This document shows positions 38,001 through 47,723 of a DNA stretch of 64,000 bases, one piece after another (within the stretch, counting starts at the first letter, position 1; the number at the start of each line of letters is the position of its first letter). This stretch comes from Telopea speciosissima. Taxonomy: Eukaryota; Streptophyta; Magnoliopsida; Proteales; Proteaceae. Location of the stretch: assembly GCF_018873765.1 (NCBI RefSeq), contig NC_057926.1:55813378-55877377 (forward strand), written 5' to 3'. A program made the position numbers and the translations under genes. The notes under the pieces are model-generated. The model was not told where the DNA came from, did not search any database, and saw only the letters and a program-made list of their open reading frames with translations.

Positions 38001-41000
38001 TATAAAACATGATCATAATACCCATGATTAAAACATGGAAAACTAAGTCCCAAATTACCCCTATCGATAGGAATAAACACTCTTATTCTCGACACTCTCT
38101 TTCAAGCTGGAGCATAAACATTACTCATGCCAGATTGAAACAACCATCACAAAAGGTTGGGCGAAACAAGGCTTTAGTGAACATAGCGCCAATCTGATTT
38201 CCAGAAGTAACAAATGGAGTTGAGATCAGTTTCCTCATCACAACATCCTGTACAAAATGATAGTCCACCTCAATGTTTTTTGTCCGCTCATGAAAAATTG
38301 GGTTACCAACAATGTAGATGGCAGCCTGATTGTCACAAAACGTATTTGTAGGTTTAGTAAAAGGAAAACCAAGCTCTTGAAGAAGAGATTTCAGCCACAT
38401 CAACTCAACTGTAGTATGAGCCATAGCCCTATACTCAGCCTCAACACTAGACCTTGCCATATTATTCTGTTTTTTTCTCCTCCATGTAACAAGATTACTG
38501 CCAACGAACATGTAAGACCTCCTATCACCTTCAGCACCAGCCCAATCTGCATTTGAATAGCCAACCAACTCACTATACTTATTAGGTCTATACATGAGAC
38601 CCTTTCTTGGAGCACCCTTGAGATACCTCAGAATCCGACAGGCAGCCTCCTTGTGAGCCTTCTTAAGAGATTTAATAAATTGACTTATAACACCCACAAC
38701 AAAGGATGTGTCTGGCTTGGTAACAATAAGATAAAATGAGCTTAACAACTAATCTCCTGTAATGATGCTTATTGGCAAGCTCTTTACCATCATCAACCCC
38801 AAAATATCAACAGTATTGGGTGCCAATCATTCTCAGTTAAAAAATCAAGCAAATATCTTCTTTGAGAGAAACTAACCCCTTTCTTGCTACGAACAACCTC
38901 AATACCAAGAAAATACCTGAGAAGACCCAAGTCTGTCATAGAAAATGCTGCTGTAAATAGAATTTCACCTTTGTAATACCAAGTGTATCATTACCAGATA
39001 TAACAATAACGTCAACGTATACAATTAACACAATCACTAAGGAGTCTCATAGCAATATAGACCACAAAAAAATCAATAGAATAAGAATCAGAGAGAAGAA
39101 AGAAGAAGAAGAAGAAAAGGAAGGAGAAATCGATGAGGAGAACAAGCCTCATGGTAGGTTAGAATAACCTCTAACCGTGAGCAGTATTCTTTATAATATG
39201 AACAAGGACTGAACTACCCCCCATTAGTATAAAAAATGACCAAATACACGTATTTAAAACATAGAAAGCTAAGTCCCAAATTACCCCTATCGATAGGAGT
39301 AAACACCCTGATCTCGACGCATATGTCTACTTTTAGTTTATGCATTGATTGGTTTATCCGTTATATTGTAGTTCAACTTGTGTATCTGTGCCTTATACAT
39401 TGCCATCTAGTTATGTCCTTGGGCTTACCATGATTTTGTTTCTTTGCTTTTCTAGGCTGGTGGTTCTGTGAGTTCAAATGGACGACTGCAAGGGCGTCTT
39501 GAAGTTTCTAGAGCCTTTGGTGATCGCCAATTTAAGAAGGTTTTTGACTTTCTGTTCTAATGGCTCTCACTTTTACTTGTGCACACTTTGTTATGTATTG
39601 CTAGTGACCTTTTACTTCTGCATTCATCTATGTTGAGTGAGACTGGTTGTGTTTGGTCAAATATGTACAAATTGCATTGGTGTGTCTAGGGTTTTCCCTT
39701 CCTCTAATTCAATAGGTTCACCTACTACCAGAGGAGGAAAAAAAAGTGAATCACTATCTAATTACTAGCCAAAACACATATGATTGCTTAATTTTGAAGC
39801 TGTCAATATCTCCAAATTGATTCTATACTGGTAGGAACAAATTCAATTGGTCAAACTTCACACACTATTGCTTAATGGTGAACCCACCCACCCACAACCA
39901 CCCCCCCCCCCCCCCCAAAAAAAAAAATTTTTGAGTGTAAGACAATTATCCAATCCTACCATCCCCATTGCCACCGCCAACCATTTGGGGCCTCACATCA
40001 TCATAACGATTCCAGACTGGAATATTGGCCTTATAATTAAGGCCTTGATGCTGTCTTCCATACACTTTGATGAGGCTGTTAACTCTGGATCCCTCGAGTC
40101 TTCTTAACGACTTCAAACCAAGCTTTTCTGGCATTGCCTTGTCCTTTTGTCCTCCAACTTGCACCGTATTTCTCCTCACTTGAGCATGTGGAGGTGAAAT
40201 ATCCTTAATAAATGCCGATCTATGAATTTATTTATGTGGTGACTAAGTTATAAGTATGTTTTTGAAACCATTTAAAATGTATAATATATGAGGAAAATAC
40301 GCATTGCAGATGGGTGTTATCGCAACTCCAGATGTACACTCTTTTGATCTTACCGAAAGAGAACACTTCATTATTCTTGGCTGCGATGGCCTGTGGGGAG
40401 TATGTGTTCTGTCAACTACATGCAACATTTTCAGAAACATGATTCGTCAATTGCTATTATTTTTACTGTTATTATAACCTTAATGTTGTTGATTTGTACC
40501 AGGTATTCGGACCAAGCGATGCTGTTGATTTTACTCATAAACTGTTAAAGGTAACAGTATCTCATACCTATTACCAAAAAAATAAAAAAGTATCTCATAC
40601 CCCTTCTGTGTTAGGAAAGAAGTTCCTTGACCTGAATGTTTTACCATTTTTGTAGTTCTCCTGTAAGTGTGTCTTCTCTTTGTCTTTTTGGGCACTGTGT
40701 CCCCTATCTGGAGCTTCAGGCTGGGACATGATTTAAAAATCTGCCCCTGCATGCATTGATGGATGTTATTTAGGCTATGATCACACTGTTGTAGTATGTG
40801 GGGAAATTTGAGTTAAGGTGCATTAAACAAATTTTTTTTTTAATTAATGCTAAATAAGCTAAACATTTTATTTTTAAAGCAGTAATCCTAACTTCACTAC
40901 TGTCTATCTAAAAGTAGTGAACTATTCAGTTGAGATGCTGTCAATTTTACAAGCATAACCCTGCTTATATGATTTAACATTTGAGAAGTTCAGTCATATA

Positions 41001-44000
41001 AAGTATAAGCAACCACAAATGGTGAGTCAAGAAAAGGTTTGCTGAACACAATGATTTGGTTCAATTAGGTTTGTCTGGCCTGGCAGTTGTCTCTTCTCTG
41101 AATACTTTTCACCTTTTTTTTTCTTTTTTCTTTTTCTTTTTGTAATGTTTTCTTAGGCTTTGAGGGATGTTGTTGATGATTTTAGTATGTTAAAAATTTA
41201 GCTGAATCGACAATACAGAACATTGTAAAATTTGTGGAACCCTAGGAAATATGGTGGAAACACTATCAGCATGCATTTATGTTTAGGTTAAAAACAAAGC
41301 ATGAATACATGTTCAGAAGTCTTATGCTAATAACAAAATTAAGTTAAATATGGTCTAATCATTCTGAGGCACATATCTGGCACTTGAAGTTTAAGAGTTA
41401 TTTTCTTACTATTGGAATATGTAATCCAGAATACCGTGGGGGTATGCTGGTCCATTTGGGTTGATTTATTCTTGTGATATTAGGATTAAGTTGCTGCTCT
41501 TATAGAGTCAGCTAGTTAGGGGTAATTATGTCTATTTCAGTCCCTTTGTAATTTTCCCCTCTATGATAAATAGAGGGGCTTACCTATCAATGAATCTAAC
41601 ACTTTCTATTCTCTAATTCTCTCTTTCTAACCCACGGTTCTTTTAACATGGTATCAGAGCCAATTCTGATCTAGATTAGAAGGAAAGAAAAAAAACCCTT
41701 TTCTTCTTCAATCTACTTCTCCCTCCTTTCTCTCTTTCTCGGCTTCTCCTCCTTCTGTTTTTTGTCTCTCATCCTTGTAAGAGGGCAGCACTAATGAGGT
41801 AAACCTAAACCAAGGATTTAGTTGCTGTCTTCCCCCTCCATCCTACCTATTTTCATTACCTTTTTTTTCAGATCTATGGTTGTTGGAACCATCTCTGTAA
41901 TATTTGAGTTTTCCAGATTTTTTTAAAGATCAGATCTCTACCACTATTGAAGGCTGATTGTTCATTGTTGGAGCTTCATCTGCAACCTTAACCAGCATCC
42001 ATCAACCCCACTTTCACTCCTTTCCAATGGCTAGATCTGGCCAAACCATTAACCTTCTCTTTTGGATCTCCACCTTCTATTATTGGATCAACCCCTGGTT
42101 CTCACAATCACACCATCAGATCAGGTTGGGATTTCTTGCAAGGGTTACTCCCTATACAAGCCCTACTCTACTTGAGTTTGGACCCTTTCTGCTGGCTGGA
42201 TTAGTTTCTACAGCAAGGCTTACTTAACCTTCTAATTTGGTTACCTGTTAAAAACCCTGACAAAACTTTGACTCCAATCGAATTTAGGGTTACAGGTTTT
42301 AGCTTTTGCTGATTTTTGGAGGGTTGATTATTTCCGTTACAAGGACCAATCGACCTCAATATTGCACATTTCCAAGCTTTTTTTAAGACTCCTACCCCAA
42401 TCAATCTCTACTTTTCAGGGTTTTGGAAAACCCTGATACAAATTGATTTTTGGGGATAGGGATGTTTGCTGCTGCTGTAGTGCTTTGGAGGTGGTTCTAA
42501 TATTAAAAGAGACACTCAATTTCATCAATTCATGGCTTAAAGAAGGTCTATTTACTGCAATAGCTGCTGCCCTAATTTTCTACAACTTTTTGGTGTCTCT
42601 TCCTCTTGAAGATCAAGTCTCATTCTAACTGGAGATTGGTTGTTCGCATTGGAGGTCCCATTCTAGCAGTACTAATCAGCATCTATTGCAAGTCTTCATC
42701 AGCAATTGAAGCCCCCTTTCCCTATATTGATCTCAATTTCAGGGTTTTCTAAAACCCTGACCAAAATCGATTTTAGGGTTAGGGCTGTCCTATCAAGCTA
42801 ATTTTTTGAGGAGAGTCTTATACATGCCAGAGGAGTATACAACCCAAATTTCAGCATCATTCTTGGAGTTTTTTTGAAAAAAAATTCAGGTTTCACTTTT
42901 ATGGCTCGATTTCTCCAACTATCAACCTATTCTTTTATTGGTTCCTATATGGCTGGCTGCTTCAACTACCTATGGATCTGTTGGGTTATTTATCTTATAT
43001 TTGCTGGTTCTATTGAGCTTTACTACATACATTCCTGGTTCTATTGATTGCTTCTGTAAACATGACTGGTTGACATGTTACTGCTGCTGCCTTGTTCTTG
43101 AGACTGAGTATCCTTGGAGATCAGTTTATTTGGGATTATTACAGTGTGTTCCATAGTTATTGGTTGCAACTACAAACCTATTCAGTTGTGTGAAGTTTTC
43201 TCTACTGATTCAAATCCAGCTTACTTTGAGAGCTTGATCCTAGCATTGTTCACTAATTCAGATCTGATCCAAGTGTTTTTTTAAGTTTATTACATCAATT
43301 CTGCCCAGATATGTTCGTCAGTTCTATTTAGCATGTAGGAGTTTACAAATTGGAGTTTTGCACACTGGTTCTTTCGTGTTTGAAGATTGATCAAGCCTTG
43401 AAGATTGGAGTCTTTCCTTACTTCAAATCAGATCTGTTTACTTATCAGATTTGAATATTGGAGTTTGGTGTCTCTCCCCTGCAGAAGTTTCTATCCAAGG
43501 AGTTTGTTTGATCGTTTGAAGATGGTTGACAATTTATAGGTTGCATTGTTTTTCTCCGTGATTCATTATCCCACTGCTTTTTTTTTCACTTTACCACCTC
43601 CCATACCATACCTTTGGCATATACCCATAACCACTTTGGAAGTTTATGGTATTCTCTAAATTGTCATTTCTTCTTTTTCCATTACCCTTAGCACCTTTTG
43701 GAAAATTCTGGAATATTTATACTTTTGCACTATTTCTTACATCATCTCCATTATCTGTCCGTGTGTACTACTGCACGTGAGGGGGGGGATTATGTACAAT
43801 ACACCTGCAACCATTGTAGAAAGCAGAACTTGCAGGAACATTGATGCAAAATATAGAAGATCAGTCTTCTCCACCATTGCTATTTCCTTTATTATTGGGT
43901 TGAGTTTGCCGTAAGGAGGAGATGAAGAGTATCGAAGATGTTTGGTTATTGCCTGCCTATTTGAGGATTTACAGTGCCTTTACAGTGCCTATATGGGGAT

Positions 44001-46145
44001 CTACTATTGGGTTGATCATTTCCACTGCCTGATTCATTTGTTTCCGCTGCTTGCTGCCCTAGTTGCTTATCTTCAAGATTATCAGTCAGAGATTCATCAC
44101 TGGACAGCTGTAGAAGATTGGTGAAAGCTGTCTTTTTTGGAAGACATTCCACTCCCGGTTTGCTGATCAAGTCTGCCCAGGTTTTGAAGATCTATTTTTC
44201 AAGTTCTTGAAGGTGTATTTGGGAGCTGCATTCATATGTCCAGCTGGACTGCAACTTTGTTTCTTCCCGTTTTGTTCAAGTTGGGCATTAGTGCATTGTA
44301 TACGCCAACTTGAGGGGGAGTGTTAGCATTATTATGGAGTTTTTTTTCTTCTTATTAGTTCAAGCTAGATCCTTCTTCTTTACTTATATGTATAATCCAG
44401 CTTGAGGGGGAGTGTTGGAATATGTATATCCAGAATACCGCCACGGTATTCTGGTCTTTTTGGGGTAGATTTATTCTTATGATATTAGGATTAAGTTGCT
44501 GCTCTTATAGAGTCAGCTAGTTAGGGGTAATTATGTCTATTTCAGTCCCTTTGTAACTTTTCCCTCTATTATGAATGGAGGGGCTTACCTATCAATGAAT
44601 CTAACACATTCTATTCTCTAATTCTCACTCTTTCTAACCCACAGTTCTGCTAACACTTACACCTCATCTTTGATTGTTACAGATCATGTAACACATTTTA
44701 GCATGGATATGAGGAATTTTGCTGGAACATGCATTATACTACTGCTAAAAGCCTTCTGAAATAAGAAAAGCAAGTTGAAAGGCTATGTATGCAATGTTGC
44801 ATATTTTTGAAATCATCATTTGTATGCTTTACATTTTTGGTTGTGATATAGTGTCTGTTATTTACAATTACTGAATAAAATCATCCTTGCATATGTGATG
44901 GCAATCCATACATTTAAATTTGTGTAGTTTGTTCTGCATTTCTTTTAGTAAAATGGGAGGTAGTTGTGACCTTTTGACAAATATGATGAAGTCCAAGGGT
45001 AAGACATAAAAGGAATAATTCAGTGAACAGGCATGCAAATTGAGATGATGCAAGGAATGATTCAGCTAATGTGAGGCCTAATAAAGGTTTGGTGAAACTG
45101 ACATGGATATATGTTGAGGTGAGTTACTGTGAATATGTGATAGGGTGCGAATCACCTGGATTAATAGATGGATCTGGATAACCAATTAAGATTTTGTGTT
45201 ATGGATACCAAATAGTTGTAACAATGATTGACTACAACAGTTATAATGAAGATCTTAATAATTAATTCATGTAGAAAGTATTTATTAGTAATTAATTCAT
45301 AAAAATGCTATATAATTGCTGGAGTGGATACAAGTATAGAATATATCAGCTGTACATGTTTTTTCTGTGACATTTTCTACATTATTATAAACTGAGTTGA
45401 AAGGTAAAAGTTTATTGAAAATTGGCAAAAAGAAATCTTTCTATTCCCAGCTTTAAAAATCATATGGTTTGGAATTTGCATGTACACTTTAATGCAAATA
45501 TTTGTATTCTACCAGAATAACAACTTTGGACTGCAAAACATCACATGTAGAGATAGATTAGTTAGTCATTTTGCTGGTCTATGTCTGGATCGATACAATG
45601 CGATATTTCATATCCCCTATTCCATTTACCTTTCTCTTGAAACTTAGGCCTCAGAAATGCATCAGCCAACATTTACTGAGACATTTTGTAAACCTTGCTG
45701 TCTACACATGGTAATACTAGTTCCAGATGATAAAGAATGGTGTTCTACAACATGAATGGTATTTTATAAACTGTTGGTTTAAAGAGTAGGTTCTTCTTAA
45801 GCCCCAATCCCCAGTACAGATACATACACACAAAGGAACGGCCTATTTTTGGCCCAATCTAATGTGAAGAATACTTACATTGGCAAAATGCCTGTCCTTT
45901 GTTATCATGAAGCTAGTTATCCAGAACTGAGGAAGAAAACTACTTATGATAAGTGGTTGTTTTTGCAACCATCTAGTTGTGTCATGGCATCTATTTAAAG
46001 AATTAAAATTTTTGTTTCCTTGTTTTCTTAGCAGGAGGGTTTATCTGTTAGTGCTGTGAGCCGTCGTCTTGTAAAGGAAGCTGTCCTAGAGCGGCGTTGC
46101 AAAGATAATTGCACTGCCATTGTCATTGTTTTCAGGCACAAGTAA
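28137..46145 (+). CDS. Protein phosphatase 2C (PPM family), At1g18030/PP2C8-like, 10 exons
   Basis: Exons: 28137-28582, 28962-29070, 31250-31286, 32438-32482, 34389-34441, 37263-37424, 39456-39539, 40310-40399, 40503-40550, 46035-46145. They join in frame to 1185 nt (394 residues); a second ATG directly follows the first. All PPM metal and phosphate motifs are present: RHKMEDAW (residues 127-134), YDGHGG with D157 and G158, QDGATA (216-221), NIGDAKAV (G237, D238), SRAFGD (302-307), CDGLWG with D338, and KDNCTA with D382. It should be a Mg/Mn-dependent Ser/Thr phosphatase. The N-terminal 120 residues are acidic and low in conservation, with a possible basic patch (TKKSKITG). Five exons are shorter than 60 nt. 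The last intron is 5.5 kb and holds a copia element. The last acceptor is TAGCAG, so use of the upstream AG would add one Gln. Start choice: the ORF begins upstream with GTG, but the first ATG is 28137. Family assignment is firm; the substrate is unknown. Confidence 0.93.
29482..29830. mobile_element. Small TIR element, CATAGTTGTCA family
   Basis: The left end is CATAGTTGTCAAGGC and the right end read inward is CATAGGTTTCATGGAGCC. The interior repeats GCCTTGG and GCCTAGG motifs. It is a relative of the element at 20837-21959. The flanks TCTTCCAGT and GATTCCAAT match only in part. It lies in intron 2 of the phosphatase. Confidence 0.5.
31485..31510. repeat. T-run/G-run homopolymer junction
   Basis: A run of T followed by a run of about ten G lies in a phosphatase intron. 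A similar T-to-G junction occurs at 32876-32900. Neither has an associated element body. Confidence 0.6.
31853..31872. repeat. (TC)n microsatellite
   Basis: About ten TC units lie in intron 3 of the phosphatase (31287-32437). Confidence 0.85.
32990..33665 (+). mobile_element. LTR-like sequence (solo LTR or LTR plus leader)
   Basis: It begins near TGATGCAGTTTCATCATAG. It contains the family motif GGTTGGGTTATATACACG, a promoter-like CTATATAAG at about 33414 and the polyadenylation-like AATAAAAATTAG at about 33461. Together these give the order expected of an LTR. After it, to about 34250, comes non-coding pyrimidine-rich sequence with AAACCCTA motifs, like a retroelement leader. No gag or pol follows. 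Related pieces occur at 5490 and 60000. The exact ends and the superfamily are not settled. It is in intron 4 of the phosphatase. Confidence 0.5.
34998..35026. repeat. (AT)n microsatellite
   Basis: About 14 AT units, preceded by an A run, in intron 5 of the phosphatase (34442-37262). Confidence 0.9.
36310..36475 (+). mobile_element. 3' end of an L1-type LINE with a TAA/TAC tail
   Basis: A T/G-rich 3' UTR ends in CTTGCAATAAAATTC, followed by tandem TAA and TAC trinucleotides. The same CTTGCAATAAAATT motif terminates the next LINE at about 37060, so the two belong to one family. No coding part remains. It lies in intron 5 of the phosphatase. Confidence 0.5.
36535..37085 (+). mobile_element. 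L1-type LINE fragment with C-terminal RNase H domain
   Basis: Translation with frameshifts gives LIKLNIDGSSIGNPGP, then a segment with ADLNAAI, a VEEDSK motif, SANCLADKLANSG and a short C-terminus. This is the RNase H domain found at the end of plant L1 ORF2 (IDGS, EDS and AD motifs). The 3' UTR ends CTTGCAATAAAATTTGG and an A-rich tail. At least three in-frame stops or shifts show it is inactive. It is in the same orientation as the phosphatase gene. Confidence 0.82.
37502..37767 (+). mobile_element. Ty1/copia 5' LTR with primer-binding site
   Basis: A candidate LTR of about 253 bp runs from TGTAGGTACTTC to ...ACCTTGTCACA. It is followed at 37755 by TGGTATCAAAACC, a near match to the initiator-tRNA primer site TGGTATCAGAGC used by copia elements. 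Only the LTR and a short leader survive; a second copia fragment begins about 70 bases on. The LTR left edge is uncertain, because GGCTGTAGGTA is repeated internally at 37645. Confidence 0.6.
37830..38096 (-). repeat. 3' LTR of minus-strand copia fragment
   Basis: This segment matches 39078-39322 over its length: the (GAA)n tract, GGTAGGTTAGAATA, TCTAACCGTGAGCAGTATTC, AAATTACCCCTATCGATAGG. On the minus strand it begins TGTCGAG, directly after a purine-rich CTTGAAAGAGAG, the expected polypurine tract. The far end is not sharply defined. Confidence 0.7.
38097..39077 (-). mobile_element. Ty1/copia polymerase fragment (RT C-terminus and RNase H)
   Basis: On the minus strand the open frame 38748-38125 encodes the copia RNase H: CRILRYLKGAP, GYSNADWAG, SSVEAEYRA, CDNQAAI and HERTKNIEVDYHF are all visible. 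Upstream, at about 39040-39000, it reads LIVYVDVIVISG, the reverse-transcriptase active-site block with the second Asp changed to Val. Stops and shifts separate the parts. Gag, protease and integrase are absent; the 5' LTR is joined almost directly to mid-RT, so a large internal deletion has occurred. Confidence 0.9.
39078..39322 (-). repeat. 5' LTR of minus-strand copia fragment
   Basis: Matches the copy at 37830-38096 with scattered substitutions and short indels. It lies about 130 bases upstream of phosphatase exon 7. The divergence between the two LTRs suggests an old insertion. Confidence 0.7.
41405..41409 (+). repeat. 5-bp target duplication, left of copia element
   Basis: CTTAC, repeated exactly at 44656-44660. 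Confidence 0.85.
41410..41648 (+). repeat. 5' LTR
   Basis: 239 bp, beginning TATTGGAATATG and ending TTTTAACA. It contains CTCTATGATAAATAGAGGGG, a short palindrome placed where a promoter would be. Confidence 0.88.
41649..41660 (+). promoter_or_regulatory. Primer-binding site, initiator-tRNA type
   Basis: TGGTATCAGAGC directly abuts the 5' LTR. This is the standard copia primer site, complementary to the 3' end of initiator methionine tRNA. Confidence 0.9.
44413..44655 (+). repeat. 3' LTR
   Basis: 243 bp, beginning TGTTGGAATATG and ending GCTAACA. It is preceded by the polypurine tract CTTGAGGGGGAG at 44401-44412. Confidence 0.9.
44656..44660 (+). repeat. 5-bp target duplication, right of copia element
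   Basis: CTTAC, identical to 41405-41409. Confidence 0.85.
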
Positions 46146-46452
46146 ATGATGCACCTGTTGTGATCTTTAAGGGAGTTTTTAGTTGTTGGTTGTTTTCTGT
46201 TTGGGGTTTCTGTTGATGGGCCTTGTCAGACATCCAGTCACTCATTGATATGGGTTTTGTTGATTTGGTCAGCTGTTGTACACCAGACTCCACATCTTCA
46301 TCTTCAAATTATGATGAGTTTAGGAAATATGTAGAAGGAAAGTGCCAGTTTTTGGCAGAATATCTTTATTTTTTTATTTTGTAATCCTGAGGAATTGAGT
46401 AATCTGTGCTCTATATATGGTATTCTTGGGTGAAGTGCAATGTTTTTCTACT
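46146..46452 (+). other. 3' UTR and flank of the PP2C gene
   Basis: T-rich sequence follows the stop codon, with TTTTTATTTTGTAATCC near 46370-46388 as a plausible polyadenylation region. Nothing else was recognised before the Mutator-like element. Confidence 0.5.
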
Positions 46453-46461
46453 TTTGAAATA
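46453..46461 (+). repeat. 9-bp target duplication, left of Mutator-like element
   Basis: TTTGAAATA, repeated exactly at 47715-47723. Confidence 0.65.
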
Positions 46462-47714
46462 CAGTGACTGGTAGCAGCACTACGGTTAAAAACGTTAAAC
46501 ACACCCTTAAACACACCATTTGAAATCTACGCTGTTGAAAATTTTAATTTCAATCTTAACCGTTGAATATATAGTCCCACTCAACCTGTTCACCGTTACA
46601 GCAGGTTTCACAACTTTACCCTTTCCTGCCATTGTCTTCCTCTTCTCTGGCGGGGACCTACCTCGGATCTCTCTCCTCCTACCACTGCAACTCCATCCCA
46701 ACCTCATTCTTTCACCGGAGTTGAAACCATTGTGAACGTTAAAAATCATCGAACAGGAACGTCAAAAATTTTTTATTTGGGTTTTCAGATCTGGATCTGG
46801 GTTTTCAATTTTTTTTATGCGCCCTCCTTCGTTCTTCGCCGAGGGTTTCAGGGAGTGGAGTTGGGAGTACAAACATGGAATGGAGGGAGGAAGAAATGGG
46901 AAAGCATCGTTTGGGGCGAGGATTGCGTGAGAATTACCATAGCAGCACAGGGGAAGAAGGCACGGAGTAAAAGGGCAATTGGAGGGACCCGATGAGGCTT
47001 TTTCCATTTGCTGCGTTGGCTGCTGTAGTCTTAAATCTGAAAAAAATTTCATGCTTCAGCAGAACTCGGTGAAACAACATCAATAGTCCACTTAAGGCTT
47101 CGATCAATAATGACACAGGTTGAAGGATTCTTTAATTTCACCCTCGTTCCTCCCCTCTCTCATTTTTCTCATCCTTGATTCTCTCTCAGTTAGAAGAGAT
47201 CACCTCTCCCTTTTTTTTCTTTTTTTTTTCTTTTTTGAGCACCCCAGCAATTCCCCATATCAACAATCTTTCCCCTTTGAAAGGGGAGAAAGGGAGAGAG
47301 CTACAAAGGCAGAGAGATAGAGAGAACAGATATTGCAGGGAGGGTGGAGGTGGGAGGGCGGAAGTGGGCGGTGGGAATTTTTATCCTATCCGGTTCCCTG
47401 ACCGGTGCGGTTCCCAAGTGCTTCTCACAAGAGGAGGGTGGACCCCACTCGGTCAGAGTGTTCGGTCTGGTGCCCCGGGTGGGTCTCACTCTCTCTTGTG
47501 AGAGGCACTAGGGAACCGCATCGGTCAGGAAACGGTAGACGATAACGATTCGGGCGGTGGTGCTCAGTGAAAAAGAAGTGAATGGTTTAACCAGTAGTAG
47601 GTTACATTGTTTCACATCATCAACGGTTAGAATTAAAGGTAAAATGTTTCACGATTGAGATTTAACTGTTGCATATAACGGTGCATTTATTCGTCGCGCT
47701 GCGAAATTTTTCCC
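46462..47714. mobile_element. Putative non-autonomous Mutator-like element, 1.25 kb
   Basis: Perfect 9-bp direct repeats TTTGAAATA flank it, the duplication size made by Mutator transposases. The ends are degenerate inverted repeats: GCAGCACTACGGTTAAA starts 12 bases in from the left, and GCAGCGCGACGAATAAA starts 12 bases in from the right. Subterminal TCTTAACCGTTGA/TTCTAACCGTTGA are also inverted. The right end reads GGGAAAAATTTCGC, a Mutator-like terminus. The interior is GC-richer than the flanks, has several open frames of 60-108 residues on both strands, and no transposase. It could be a Pack-MULE carrying captured plant DNA; no donor gene was recognised. Confidence 0.6.
47391..47535. 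repeat. Imperfect 45-bp inverted repeat (hairpin)
   Basis: Left arm 47391-47435 pairs with right arm 47491-47535. Both read CTGACCG(G/A)TGCGGTTCCC and then TCTCACAAGAG, with about six differences across 45 positions and a 55-base loop. It lies inside the Mutator-like element and may be a nested MITE. Confidence 0.85.
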
Positions 47715-47723
47715 TTTGAAATA
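47715..47723 (+). repeat. 9-bp target duplication, right of Mutator-like element
   Basis: TTTGAAATA, identical to 46453-46461. Confidence 0.65.

Larger units (their letters stand above)
41410..44655 (+). mobile_element. Complete non-autonomous Ty1/copia-type LTR element, 3.2 kb
   Basis: The 5' LTR is 41410-41648 and the 3' LTR 44413-44655; they are highly similar (shared GGATTAAGTTGCTGCTCTTA, AGAGTCAGCTAGTTAGGGG). The primer site TGGTATCAGAGC is at 41649-41660. The polypurine tract CTTGAGGGGGAG lies just before the 3' LTR, with a second copy about 90 bases earlier (44311). The 5-bp duplication CTTAC flanks the whole. The internal 2.76 kb has no gag, protease, integrase, RT or RNase H; its short open frames are not recognisable. 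The first base pair of the 5' LTR is TA instead of TG. The element lies in the last phosphatase intron, in gene orientation, and would depend on another element's proteins. Confidence 0.93.

Noticed and set aside
46507-47052. Promoter or CpG-island of an unseen gene downstream of PP2C
   Set aside because: Inverted ends and 9-bp duplications explain the block as a transposon, and no exon follows it.
47120-47501. 108-residue open frame in the Mutator-like element
   Set aside because: Starts in a poly-T tract and runs through a hairpin arm; no domain was recognised.
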